Source of the DNA: Acidobacteriota bacterium
Lineage (GTDB): Bacteria > Acidobacteriota > Blastocatellia > Pyrinomonadales > Pyrinomonadaceae
DNA: 12,752 nt
NCBI GenBank assembly: GCA_013813755.1
Contig: JACCRD010000098.1
Location: 1 to 12,752, forward strand
Direction of reading: 5' to 3'
Shown: positions 1-7,082 of the stretch, piece by piece
Layout of the letters: each line of letters begins with the position of its first letter
Numbering within the stretch: the first letter of the stretch is position 1
The notes under the pieces: model-generated
Told to the model about the DNA's origin: nothing
The model's database searches: none
The model's input: the letters and a program-made list of their open reading frames with translations, nothing else
Program-made: the position numbers and the translations under genes

Positions 1-378
1 TACCGTCAACAAAACGTCGCCGCGAAATTCACCCGTGCCAAACAGTTTACCGCGCCATGTAAAATCGCCCGCGCCGCGAACCTCGACACCTTCGGCTTTG
101 TCACGCACTGCTTCGTATGTTTTGCCGTCAAAAAGCGGAAACGACAAAAGGGCTGAATTCTCGGGTGTGAAACCGGCGAGGTTGATGTTGATTTCACTTT
201 CCTTAACGGAAGCAATCGAAGTTTCATCGGCTTTTTTCTGCGGAGTTTCCGATAAACTAAAAAGCGCAACCCGGCTTTGCCCGCTCGCTTTTGGTGAAAA
301 ACTCCACCCAAAAATTCCCAGCGCCGCAAAAATAAACGCTAAACCGAGTATCGAAAGTTTTTTTATATTTTGTCGCAT
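1..378 (-). CDS. Secreted protein, N-terminal part (possible reprolysin-like metallopeptidase propeptide), cut by window edge
   Basis: Only the first 126 codons are inside the window; the frame is open to the left edge. Residues 1-7 are basic (MRQNIKK) and residues 8-26 form a hydrophobic helix, so the product is exported or membrane-anchored. A Ser/Lys/Glu-rich linker follows to about residue 62. Then comes a soluble region with FPLFDGKTYEAV (80-91) and DFTWRGKL (105-112) followed by GEFRGDVLLTV. From memory, this combination resembles the N-terminal region of acidobacterial reprolysin-like (M12B-type) zinc peptidases. The catalytic domain would lie outside the window, so the enzyme class is inference. 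The start is well supported: AAGGAG sits 6 nt upstream and an in-frame TAA lies just before it. The stop of the ATP-grasp gene is 18 nt upstream, so the two are probably co-transcribed. Confidence 0.6.
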   Translation of the reverse strand, partial: MRQNIKKLSILGLAFIFAALGIFGWSFSPKASGQSRVALFSLSETPQKKADETSIASVKESEININLAGFTPENSALLSFPLFDGKTYEAVRDKAEGVEVRGAGDFTWRGKLFGTGEFRGDVLLTV

Positions 379-384
379 CGCCAA

Positions 385-390
385 CTCCTT
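385..390 (-). promoter_or_regulatory. Strong Shine-Dalgarno site (AAGGAG)
   Basis: AAGGAG with a 6-nt spacer precedes the ATG at 378. It decides the start of the secreted protein and is one of only two strong ribosome binding sites in the window. Confidence 0.8.
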
Positions 391-396
391 AAAAAT

Positions 397-1755
397 TTAA
401 TTGTTTTTTTTACGAATAATAAACGTCGGAACCATTCCGCCGCCGGAAGAAACATTCGCCAGTTCCGAAGAAGAAAGACGCGTGAACGCCGAGCCGACGA
501 CACCGTTAAATAGAAGCGGATCAAGATCGACGAGTTGTTCAACCATCTGCCAGTTTCCCGCGTCGTCAAGCATCGGAAATTTTTCTTTGGAAGTTTTAAC
601 TCGTTCCTGCACCAGATAATCGCCGTCAACCAAAGCGATTTTGATCGCTTCTTCCCATTCCGTTTCCGTCGAAGCCCAGCCGATGTAGATGCCGTGTCCG
701 CCGTAATCGTCATTTGGCTTTAAAACAAGTTTCTGCGGATTTTCGCGGGTCCATTCAACCAGTTCGATTGTTTCGTTTTGATTAACGGTTGATTCCTCGC
801 GGAAAATTCGCGTCCAGGGAATGTGCGCTTTGATGGCTTTTAGTTCCAGTTCGCTAAACAGATGCGAATATTTTTCGTTGGTTAAAACAGCAAAAATCGC
901 TTTTTTGTGAACCATCTTTGAACGAAAACTGTTAACCATACAAATCGCCCCCGCTCTGTATGCATCGAGCAAAGCCGGCGCGGTTTCCATAATCGGCAAA
1001 TATTCATTGACCAGGAGGCGTTTGTAAACGATGTCAATGACAACGCCCTTAAAAATTAAATTTTTGCCGTCAAATTCGAGTTCTTCTGGCGAACAGATCA
1101 AAGCCGTGTAACCGTTTGACTCAAAATAATCTTTAAATAATTCAAATTCCTTCTGGGTCGGTAAATCCTTCAAATCAACGATAGCAATGATTGGTTTCTG
1201 TTTCGTTTTGCCTCCGCAAAATTCTTCATACGCTTTGAGCAGAACATCAAGCAATTTAGGTCTTCCTTCAAATCCTCGGATATCGTATTGTTCGGCGAAT
1301 TTCTGCATTATCGGCAGACTTTGAAAAATTTCGGTCGCCGAATCCGCATAAGCGATTCCCGCCGGACTTTCTCCGTTTAATTCAACAAAACTGTAAGCTT
1401 CTTCGGTCAAAAATGAATCAAGCCGCGCAGTCGGTGAAACTTGTTTATATTTTGGATCAATAGTAACCAAATCGCGCTCAATTTCGGTAATTCCTAATTC
1501 GTTTAATAGTTCTTCGTTTCCGATAGCGGCATCTTTCACTTTTTGTAGAGCGCCCCAAACCGTCTCGCAAATCTGCGTGACGCGCGTCCAGTCTTCTTCC
1601 ATCACAAAATGCGGGCGCAGGTAGGGCGTTAGACGCCTTCCGCCGAATATAAGGCGCGCACCTTCCAATCCTTTGTCAAGCATCAGCCTTGAGGATTCGG
1701 ATAATTCAGAATCCTCTAAAAGCTTATCATAATGCGCCACCGCTTCTTTTAACAT
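397..1755 (-). CDS. ATP-grasp fold protein, glutathionylspermidine-synthase-like or carboxylate-amine ligase
   Basis: This 452-aa protein has no signal peptide and is probably cytoplasmic. The middle contains FVELNGESPAG (123-133), like the substrate-contacting E-x-N-x-[DE]-x-P-x-G segment of glutathionylspermidine-synthase-type and circularly permuted ATP-grasp proteins. Toward the C-terminus are NSFRSKMVHKKA (275-286), the nucleotide-binding strand and glycine loop LVLKPNDDYGGHGIYIG (343-359, with Lys346), YLVQERV (380-386), and a terminal Asn/Gly cluster NVSSGGGMVP (434-443) that would suit metal and phosphate contacts. These features fit ATP-dependent joining of a carboxylate to an amine, but the substrates cannot be read from the sequence. 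It lies 39 nt downstream of the 195-aa gene and 18 nt upstream of the secreted protein gene, so an operon is likely. The ATG has no clear Shine-Dalgarno site, which may mean translational coupling or weak initiation. Family-level call; the exact subfamily is uncertain. Confidence 0.7.
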   Translation of the reverse strand: MLKEAVAHYDKLLEDSELSESSRLMLDKGLEGARLIFGGRRLTPYLRPHFVMEEDWTRVTQICETVWGALQKVKDAAIGNEELLNELGITEIERDLVTIDPKYKQVSPTARLDSFLTEEAYSFVELNGESPAGIAYADSATEIFQSLPIMQKFAEQYDIRGFEGRPKLLDVLLKAYEEFCGGKTKQKPIIAIVDLKDLPTQKEFELFKDYFESNGYTALICSPEELEFDGKNLIFKGVVIDIVYKRLLVNEYLPIMETAPALLDAYRAGAICMVNSFRSKMVHKKAIFAVLTNEKYSHLFSELELKAIKAHIPWTRIFREESTVNQNETIELVEWTRENPQKLVLKPNDDYGGHGIYIGWASTETEWEEAIKIALVDGDYLVQERVKTSKEKFPMLDDAGNWQMVEQLVDLDPLLFNGVVGSAFTRLSSSELANVSSGGGMVPTFIIRKKNN

Positions 1756-1794
1756 AAGTTTTTTATGAGCCTGTTTTAATTTAACTGTTTACAA

Positions 1795-2382
1795 TTATTT
1801 TTTCTGGGCGCTTGCCGCTTTTTTATTCAACCATTTCGCCCATTTTTCCATATATGGCTGGAGCGGTTTGAAGAGTTTTGCGCGACGGCTGTTAACCGAT
1901 TGCTTTTCGCTCCAGACTTTTAAATTTTTTTGCGCATATTGCCTGATTTGCGGTTCGAGGCTTTGTTTTTTGACCGAATGCCGCAGAGTCATATAATAAT
2001 GCTGTCCGACCAGTGAAAAAATCAAACCCGCCAGATTGCTTTTGAAAGAAGATCTGGCAATCCATCTTTTGGAAAAATTCTCAGTCGGCTGCAGCAGAGC
2101 GCCGATTGAAATTTCAAGCCACGCATTTTTATTTTGAATTTTTGGATGATACAAACCGGGCAAGTCGCCCTTCATCGGCACATTTGATTTTTGGATGCGC
2201 GGATCACTGATAAAATCGACCAGACGAATTTTTTCGAGTCCGCGAAGCTGCTCAAGCGGCAGAAACGCGATTATTTTTTGAATGTTTTCTTCCGCGCCTT
2301 TGGGCAAATCGATCTTTGATTGGTTTTCAATTTTTATTTCTGTCGTTTTTGAAGTTCTGATTCCTGCGGTAATAATTGCCAT
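1795..2382 (-). CDS. Hypothetical 195-aa protein with degenerate zincin-like segment
   Basis: I do not recognise this gene by name. It is basic, without a signal peptide or membrane helix. Residues 30-65 form an amphipathic region. Then comes PGLYHP (75-80) and a strand-like AWLEISIGALLQP (87-99). A helix-loop-helix follows: SLVGQHYYMTLRH (123-135) and SLEPQIRQYAQKNL (141-154). The order Y-H, strand, helix with GQHYY, helix with E-x-x-x-x-x-Y-A resembles small zinc-peptidase folds in which HExxHH sits in the first helix and a Glu ligand in the second. Here the first His and the catalytic Glu would be Leu124 and Val125, so catalysis is unlikely if that alignment holds. The C-terminus is Lys/Ala-rich (KKAASAQKK). 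It is first in a probable three-gene operon ahead of the ATP-grasp gene. The ATG is preceded by TATAAATTAAGAG, with no properly spaced Shine-Dalgarno site. The gene is probable from its length and clean context; function unknown. Confidence 0.6.
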   Translation of the reverse strand: MAIITAGIRTSKTTEIKIENQSKIDLPKGAEENIQKIIAFLPLEQLRGLEKIRLVDFISDPRIQKSNVPMKGDLPGLYHPKIQNKNAWLEISIGALLQPTENFSKRWIARSSFKSNLAGLIFSLVGQHYYMTLRHSVKKQSLEPQIRQYAQKNLKVWSEKQSVNSRRAKLFKPLQPYMEKWAKWLNKKAASAQKK

Positions 2383-2629
2383 CTCTTAATTTATAAATTT
2401 TGCTTTTATTTTTTTCTGTTTAATAAATGCTAAGTTAGAGCTGTTTTTGAGTCAAGGCGACAAAAATTTTGCCACTTCCCAACAAATCCTGTCGCGCGAA
2501 AGCAACAAGAACAGTTTGAACTTTCGTCGGGTGTTTGGCTTAAATGATTTAACTGAAAGACTTACGAAACCTTTTGTCTTAGGCACGATCTTTGTATTAA
2601 GTAAATTTAACAGACATTTTATTTTTACA
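2383..2629. promoter_or_regulatory. AT-rich divergent intergenic region with lpxC leader
   Basis: This 247-nt region separates the minus-strand 195-aa gene from lpxC and must hold promoters for both directions. TATAAA lies 7 nt before the minus-strand ATG as a possible -10 box, but I see no good -35. On the plus side the frame of lpxC stays open back to a TTG at 2447. That stretch does not look like LpxC protein and is better read as untranslated leader. A 6-bp inverted pair CGAAAG/CTTTCG occurs in the middle of the leader but its loop is long. No convincing riboswitch or operator was seen. Confidence 0.4.
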
Positions 2630-3487
2630 ATGATCTATCAAAAAACTTTAGCACAATCTGTCGAAACAAGCGGAATTGGTTTGCACACCGGGGTAAAAGT
2701 CAATCTCCGTCTTAAACCCGCGCCGCCGAATAACGGTTTCATATTTGTGCGCACCGATTTGGACAATTTTGAAATTCCCGCCTCCCTCGAATACATCTCG
2801 CATTGCAGCTACGCGACGACGCTTCTGAGAAAAGGCGTGGTTTTATCGACGGTTGAACACGTTCTTTCCGCTCTGCGCGGGGCTGGCGTCGATAATTGTT
2901 TTATCGAAATTGATAACTTAGAAATTCCGATTTTGGACGGCTCATCCGAAATTTTTCTTGAACTGATCGATAAAGCCGGAACCATTGAACAGGAAGTCGC
3001 GCGTAAATTTTTGCAAATCAAAGAAAAAGTTGAATTTGAACAAGCGGATCGGAAAATGACAATCGAACCTTCGGATAAATTTGAAATTGATTGTCTGATC
3101 GAATTTTCGCACCCGTTTATCAACCGGCAAACATTTCAGTTTGTTTTGGAAAACGATTCATTCGGACGCGAAATCGCTTCGGCGCGCACCTTCGGATTTA
3201 CCACCGAAATTGAAATGCTGCGAAAAGCCAACCTCGCTCTCGGCGGCTCGCTCGATAACGCAATTGTTCTTACGCCGGAAGGGATGCTCAACGAAAATCC
3301 GCTCCGCTTTCAAAATGAGTTTGTGCGCCACAAAATTCTCGATATTATCGGTGATCTCACACTGGTCGGGATGCCGATTCTCGGAAAAATCACAGCGGAA
3401 AAAAGTGGACACGCAGTTCACGCGTCATTGATGAGCCGTCTGCTTAAAACTGAAACTGCCTGGGAAATTGTTGAAGTTAAAGGTTAG
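2630..3487 (+). CDS. lpxC: UDP-3-O-acyl-N-acetylglucosamine deacetylase (LpxC)
   Basis: LpxC is the zinc-dependent cytosolic enzyme that removes the N-acetyl group from UDP-3-O-acyl-GlcNAc, the committed step of lipid A synthesis. From the ATG at 2630 the protein is 285 aa, near the roughly 300 aa usual for the family, and starts with the canonical MIYQKTLAQSVETSGIGLHTG-type N-terminus. The first zinc His is His77 in STVEHVLSAL, with Glu76 as the expected general base. The second set is FVRHKILDIIGD with His234 and Asp238. The catalytic His is His261 in KSGHA. DNAIV (209-213) and LNENPLRF (220-227) are also typical. An in-frame TTG at 2447 would add 61 residues that do not resemble LpxC, so I reject it. 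No Shine-Dalgarno site precedes 2630, though TATTTT lies 4 nt upstream. It is monocistronic and ends facing gnd. All key residues are present. Confidence 0.97.
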   Translation: MIYQKTLAQSVETSGIGLHTGVKVNLRLKPAPPNNGFIFVRTDLDNFEIPASLEYISHCSYATTLLRKGVVLSTVEHVLSALRGAGVDNCFIEIDNLEIPILDGSSEIFLELIDKAGTIEQEVARKFLQIKEKVEFEQADRKMTIEPSDKFEIDCLIEFSHPFINRQTFQFVLENDSFGREIASARTFGFTTEIEMLRKANLALGGSLDNAIVLTPEGMLNENPLRFQNEFVRHKILDIIGDLTLVGMPILGKITAEKSGHAVHASLMSRLLKTETAWEIVEVKG

Positions 3488-3521
3488 AAGTATAAAACTC
3501 ATCCTATAAGATAAATTTGAC

Positions 3522-3556
3522 AAAGAAGTTTTGAAGAATCAACATCAAACTTTTTT
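3522..3556 (+). terminator. Weak AT-rich hairpin between convergent lpxC and gnd
   Basis: Arms 3522-3534 and 3545-3556 can pair over about 12 bp, with one bulged T and one G-T pair, around a 10-nt loop. The T6 run forms part of the right arm instead of following it, so this is a poor textbook terminator. It is the only candidate in the 77-nt convergent gap. Confidence 0.3.
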
Positions 3557-3564
3557 CCTTAAAT

Positions 3565-5178
3565 TCAATTATCCCAATCTTCCATATGAAATGAACCTTC
3601 TTTATCGATTCGCTGAAAAGTGTGCGCTCCGAAAAAGTCGCGTTGCGCCTGGATTAAATTTGCGGGCAGGCGTTCGGAACGGAAAGCATCGAAGTATGCC
3701 AGAGCCGATGAAAGACAGAGCGAAGGGATGCGGCTATCCATTAGTTTTTCGTTGATTGTACGCCAATCTTCCCGGTTTTCGTTTAAAATTTCGGCGAACT
3801 TGTCATCCAAAATCAGATTTGGCAGTTGCGGATTGTCGGCGTACGCGCGGCGCATCTCTTCCAAAAGGGTGGAGCGAATGATACAGCCGCCGCGCCAGAT
3901 GCGGGCGATGTCCGATAAATTTAACCCGTAATTTTTCTCGACCGAAACAGTTTGCAGCAGAGACATTCCCTGCGCGTAGGTAATGATAAACGAACTGAGC
4001 AGAGCGTTTTTTAATTCTTCGATTAACTGTTCGGAATCTTCGCCGACACTCTCACGGATGTTGGCGTTGCGTTGTTCATCGAGAGGATTTTCAACCGTTT
4101 GCGCGAGATGTTTGGCAGTTGCTTCTCCGATATTTGCTTTCTGCTGTTGACTGACGACGGTTTCGACCTCGCTTTCTGCGCGGGCGGCTTTCGGGCTGGT
4201 TACTAAATTGCTCGTGACGGTTTGCCCCTGCTCCGGGAGACGCGCGTCAACTTTTGGCAGGCGACTGCCGAATTTCTCCGCAATCAAAAGGCGAACTTCT
4301 TTTTGCGCGGAAATTTGGCGCATTGAAACGGCTGAATCAATGGTTGGAATCGGCACGCCGAAATCCATCGCCGCCTGCGAAGTCCATTTGCCGGTTCCCT
4401 TCTGCGCGGCTTTGTCGAGAATCATCTCAACGAGCGGTTTATTTGTTTCATCGTCGCATTTTCGCAACACTTCCGCCGTGATTTCCACCAGAAATGAATT
4501 GAGTTCCGAGTCGTTCCATTTGGCGAAAGTTTCGGACATTTCGGTGTAATTCATTTTCAAGACGCGAAACATAAAATCGTAAGTTTCTGCCAAAATTTGC
4601 ATCAAGCCGTACTCGATGCCGTTATGCACCATTTTAACGAAATGTCCTGCCGAACCCGCGCCCATATACGCAACGCACGGCTCGCCGCCAACTTTCGCGG
4701 AAACGGCTTCGAGAATCGGGCGAACGTGTTCAAAAGATTCTTTATTTCCGCCGGGCATAATGCTCGCGCCGTGCCGCGCGCCTTCTTCGCCGCCCGAAAC
4801 ACCGACGCCGATAAATTCGATTCCCTTATCGGCAAGATATTTTTCGCGCGTCTCCGTGTCGGTGAAATGCGAGTTGCCCCCGTCAATAATAATGTCGCCT
4901 TTTTCAAGGTGCGGCAACAGATTTTCAATCACACCGTCGACGATTTTGCCCGCCGGAACCAGCAGCATAATTTTTTTGGGCGAGTCCAGACTTTCGACAA
5001 ACTCCTTTATACTCTCCGCCGCCGCGATTTTCATTTTCGCGCCTTCTTCCAATAAAAGCTGCCGTTTTGCAGAGTCCAAATCAAACCCGACGCAGGCAAA
5101 TCCGTGTTCCGCGACATTAAGCAGAAAATTTCTGCCCATCGTTCCCAAACCAATCATTCCGAATTGTGCATTTTCCAT
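3565..5178 (-). CDS. gnd: 6-phosphogluconate dehydrogenase (decarboxylating), with internal insertion
   Basis: The enzyme oxidatively decarboxylates 6-phosphogluconate to ribulose 5-phosphate with NADP+ in the pentose phosphate pathway. The N-terminal Rossmann motif GLGTMGRN (10-17) binds the cofactor. IIDGGNSHFTDT (97-108), GVSGGEEGARHGASIMPGG (126-144) and the catalytic GHFVKMVHNGIEY (178-190, with Lys182 and Glu189) are all intact. The C-terminal helical domain has IWRGGCIIRS (427-436) and LPANLIQAQRDFFGAHTF (504-521), ending in HMEDWDN. At 537 aa it exceeds the usual 470-480; the excess is a Gln/Ala/Glu-rich insertion at about residues 305-383. I chose the ATG at 5178 because the family starts directly before the Rossmann strand; an ATG at 5229 would add 17 unrelated residues overlapping the upstream gene. 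It begins 8 nt after the kinase stop and may also have its own promoter at 5186-5216. Confidence 0.96.
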   Translation of the reverse strand: MENAQFGMIGLGTMGRNFLLNVAEHGFACVGFDLDSAKRQLLLEEGAKMKIAAAESIKEFVESLDSPKKIMLLVPAGKIVDGVIENLLPHLEKGDIIIDGGNSHFTDTETREKYLADKGIEFIGVGVSGGEEGARHGASIMPGGNKESFEHVRPILEAVSAKVGGEPCVAYMGAGSAGHFVKMVHNGIEYGLMQILAETYDFMFRVLKMNYTEMSETFAKWNDSELNSFLVEITAEVLRKCDDETNKPLVEMILDKAAQKGTGKWTSQAAMDFGVPIPTIDSAVSMRQISAQKEVRLLIAEKFGSRLPKVDARLPEQGQTVTSNLVTSPKAARAESEVETVVSQQQKANIGEATAKHLAQTVENPLDEQRNANIRESVGEDSEQLIEELKNALLSSFIITYAQGMSLLQTVSVEKNYGLNLSDIARIWRGGCIIRSTLLEEMRRAYADNPQLPNLILDDKFAEILNENREDWRTINEKLMDSRIPSLCLSSALAYFDAFRSERLPANLIQAQRDFFGAHTFQRIDKEGSFHMEDWDN

Positions 5179-5185
5179 AATTTTG

Positions 5186-5216
5186 ATTATACTTCCCAAA
5201 TTTCCGCCAACGTCAA
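5186..5216 (-). promoter_or_regulatory. Candidate promoter for gnd inside the end of the upstream kinase gene
   Basis: TTGACG (5211-5216), a 19-nt spacer and TATAAT (5186-5191) precede the gnd ATG by only 7 nt, so a transcript would be leaderless or nearly so. The -10 box overlaps the TAA stop of the kinase gene. The spacer is longer than ideal. Confidence 0.35.
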
Positions 5217-6104
5217 ATCGGTTTGCCAATTTTTTCCGTTTTCTTCAAATGTCCACCAAGCCGACAAAACCATTTGCGCGAAAGCCCATTTTCTTAAATC
5301 CTGCGGCTGGATGGCAAAGGCTTCGGAAAATTGCCGAACGGCAACGCTTAATTTTTCTTGTACATTCGTGTCAGACGCGAGCCACCAAAGATGATTGTTC
5401 AAAAAAACGCTAATTTCATAACCGATATCGCCGACGATGCCTTTCGGATCTATCGCCAGAAACGGTTCGCGAAACGCTGATAAGATATTTTCGTGATGCA
5501 CATCGCCGTGAATGAGAAATTTGTGTTTTGAAGCAAAGCTTAATTGTTCGTAAAATCCGCGTGCTTTGTTTTGAAACTTGGATGGAAAACTGGTTGTTGC
5601 TGACTTTGCAAAAAAGTTTTCAAACCATTCATCGAGCCTTCGGAAAGGAGAATTCGGCGGTGATTCTTTTAAAAGTGCGCGTACGATTGGGATGGCAATT
5701 TCAACCGCCTTGGCTTGGTCTCGGCGGCAAATCTTCTTTAAGTTTTCGCCCGGCGTTAGTTTTTCCAAAAGTATTGCCTTAAGACTCGCATCTGACTCAA
5801 GAAGTTTAACCGCGCCGTCGCCATTGGCGATTTTCAGAAACCTGGCTTCGTTAAAGATTTCAGGAGTATTTAACGGCAAGGCAATCTTTAAAACCGCTTC
5901 ACCGCCATCCGCGCAGACGCCCGGCGCGACATAATTATACGATAAGTTTTGAAAAGGCTTTGCTGCACTGAACGACCACTTGTTTTCGATTTCTTTTATT
6001 ATTTGTGGCAAATCATTCAACCACCGCTCGCCCGATTCGCCGCATAAATCCAGAGTGTTTTGCAAAAATTTTTTGGGCAGTTCAACTATAAAATTTTCAT
6101 TCAT
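5187..6104 (-). CDS. APH(6)/hydroxyurea-type phosphotransferase family kinase
   Basis: The 305-aa protein has the aminoglycoside-phosphotransferase/protein-kinase-like fold. Lys73 in AVLKIALP is the likely ATP-binding lysine. IHGDVHHENIL (198-208) is the Brenner-type catalytic loop with Asp201 and Asn206. FLAIDPKGIVGDIGYE (215-230) carries the metal-binding Asp219. The LAIDPKG form after HGDxHHxN is typical of the streptomycin 6-phosphotransferase/hydroxyurea-inactivating family (PF04655). The expected reaction is ATP-dependent phosphorylation of a small hydroxylated substrate. Chromosomal members often have no proven resistance role, and the tight 8-nt gap to gnd is compatible with a sugar-related substrate, which is inference. 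The ATG at 6104 has only AAGAAG 1-3 nt upstream, so initiation is weak. It diverges from the dehydratase gene. The fold and active site are clear; the substrate is not. Confidence 0.85.
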   Translation of the reverse strand: MNENFIVELPKKFLQNTLDLCGESGERWLNDLPQIIKEIENKWSFSAAKPFQNLSYNYVAPGVCADGGEAVLKIALPLNTPEIFNEARFLKIANGDGAVKLLESDASLKAILLEKLTPGENLKKICRRDQAKAVEIAIPIVRALLKESPPNSPFRRLDEWFENFFAKSATTSFPSKFQNKARGFYEQLSFASKHKFLIHGDVHHENILSAFREPFLAIDPKGIVGDIGYEISVFLNNHLWWLASDTNVQEKLSVAVRQFSEAFAIQPQDLRKWAFAQMVLSAWWTFEENGKNWQTDLTLAEIWEV

Positions 6105-6109
6105 TCTTC

Positions 6110-6137
6110 TTGACGAGTTTAACTTGCCTGGTAGATT
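6110..6137 (+). promoter_or_regulatory. Candidate promoter for the dehydratase gene
   Basis: TTGACG (6110-6115), a 16-nt spacer and TAGATT (6132-6137) lie in the 41-nt gap between divergent start codons. The predicted transcript would begin within a few nt of the ATG at 6146. Matches are moderate. Confidence 0.3.
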
Positions 6138-6145
6138 CTAAACAA

Positions 6146-7063
6146 ATGGAAAATTTAATTGAAGCAATTCGTCCGACAACATTTATTGAATCAAAAAGTT
6201 TATCGAGATTATTCGATGCGGACATTACGATTGCTGCCGAAACATTTCAGCACACGGGAAGTTTTAAGTTTCGCGCCGCTTACAATGTCGCGCTCAATGT
6301 TCCAAATTCTCATATTATTACGGCGTCATCCGGCAATTTCGGGCAGGCTTTGGCTTTAGCGTGTCAGATTTTGAACAAAAAATGTACGGTTGTAATGCCG
6401 GACACTTCAGCAAAAGTAAAAGTTGAAGGCGTAAAATCTTTTGGCGCGACGGTTGATTTAGTCGAGACAAGCAAGATCGGACGCGTCGAGCGAGTTGATC
6501 AATTAATGCGGGAAAACCCGGAGGCTTATCGCGCCAGCGCTTATGACGATTTCCTGGTCATCGAAGGCAATGCGACTTTAGGCGTGGAAATCGCTAAAAG
6601 CGGAAAGCAATTTGATTTTTTAGTTTCACCGGTTGGCGGCGGCGGGCTCGTTTCGGGAATAATTACAGGTTTGTGCCGCCATGGAAGCACGGCAGAAGTG
6701 ATTGGTGCGGAGCCGCGACTTGCAAATGACGCGGCGCGTTCTTTGAAGGAAGGAAAAATTGTCAATAACGAATACGAACCGCAAACAGTCGCTGACGGCG
6801 CGCGAACTTTGTCGCTCGGCTTACATAACTGGAACGTAATTAAAACCGGCGTTAAAGAAATAATTGAAGTTTCAGAGGAAAACATCAAAGAAGCGGTAAA
6901 AATTTTATTTACCTATTCAAATTTAAAAGTTGAACCGACCGGCGCGCTAAGCCTTGGAGCAGTCTTGGAAAATCCGAAACAATTTGATGGGAAGAAAGTT
7001 TGTTTAATCGTCAGCGGCGCAAATGTTGATATGAAAGTGTATAAAAAAATTCTGGAGAGTTAG
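6146..7063 (+). CDS. PLP-dependent threonine/serine dehydratase (ilvA/tdcB/serine racemase type)
   Basis: This is a fold-type II PLP enzyme that probably deaminates threonine to 2-oxobutanoate or serine to pyruvate; serine racemase is the close alternative. The PLP lysine is Lys41 in HTGSFKFRAAYN. SSGNFGQALA (61-70) is the Asn loop that contacts PLP and substrate. SPVGGGGLVSG (161-171) is the tetraglycine phosphate cradle. The end IVSGANVD (288-295) supplies Ser290 near the pyridine nitrogen. The protein is 305 aa and stops after the catalytic domain, with no ACT regulatory domain, so isoleucine-type feedback control is not expected. Most relatives have His or Gly after SSGN, where this one has Phe. 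I chose the ATG at 6146; an in-frame TTG at 6110 would add 12 residues not like the family. No Shine-Dalgarno site is visible. It converges on cinA with a 19-nt gap. Confidence 0.9.
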   Translation: MENLIEAIRPTTFIESKSLSRLFDADITIAAETFQHTGSFKFRAAYNVALNVPNSHIITASSGNFGQALALACQILNKKCTVVMPDTSAKVKVEGVKSFGATVDLVETSKIGRVERVDQLMRENPEAYRASAYDDFLVIEGNATLGVEIAKSGKQFDFLVSPVGGGGLVSGIITGLCRHGSTAEVIGAEPRLANDAARSLKEGKIVNNEYEPQTVADGARTLSLGLHNWNVIKTGVKEIIEVSEENIKEAVKILFTYSNLKVEPTGALSLGAVLENPKQFDGKKVCLIVSGANVDMKVYKKILES

Positions 7064-7082
7064 ATTGAGATGATTTGCAATT

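Noticed and set aside
6..329. Minus-strand 107-codon frame at the left edge
   Set aside because: It is out of frame with the secreted protein, which has a strong Shine-Dalgarno site and a signal sequence.
2447..2629. N-terminal extension of LpxC from the TTG at 2447
   Set aside because: The extra 61 residues do not resemble LpxC, there is no ribosome binding site, and the canonical start lies at 2630.
5179..5229. Longer gnd start at 5229
   Set aside because: It adds 17 residues before the Rossmann strand and overlaps the kinase gene end; the family begins at the ATG at 5178.
4616..5413. A 265-codon plus-strand open frame opposite gnd and the kinase gene
   Set aside because: It lies antisense to two clearly recognisable genes, its protein is rich in Pro/Ser/Arg with no family pattern, and it is explained by the codon bias of the opposite strand.
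7064..7082. Terminator between the convergent dehydratase and cinA genes
   Set aside because: The gap is only 19 nt and I could not build a stem of more than 5 bp with a sensible loop on either strand.
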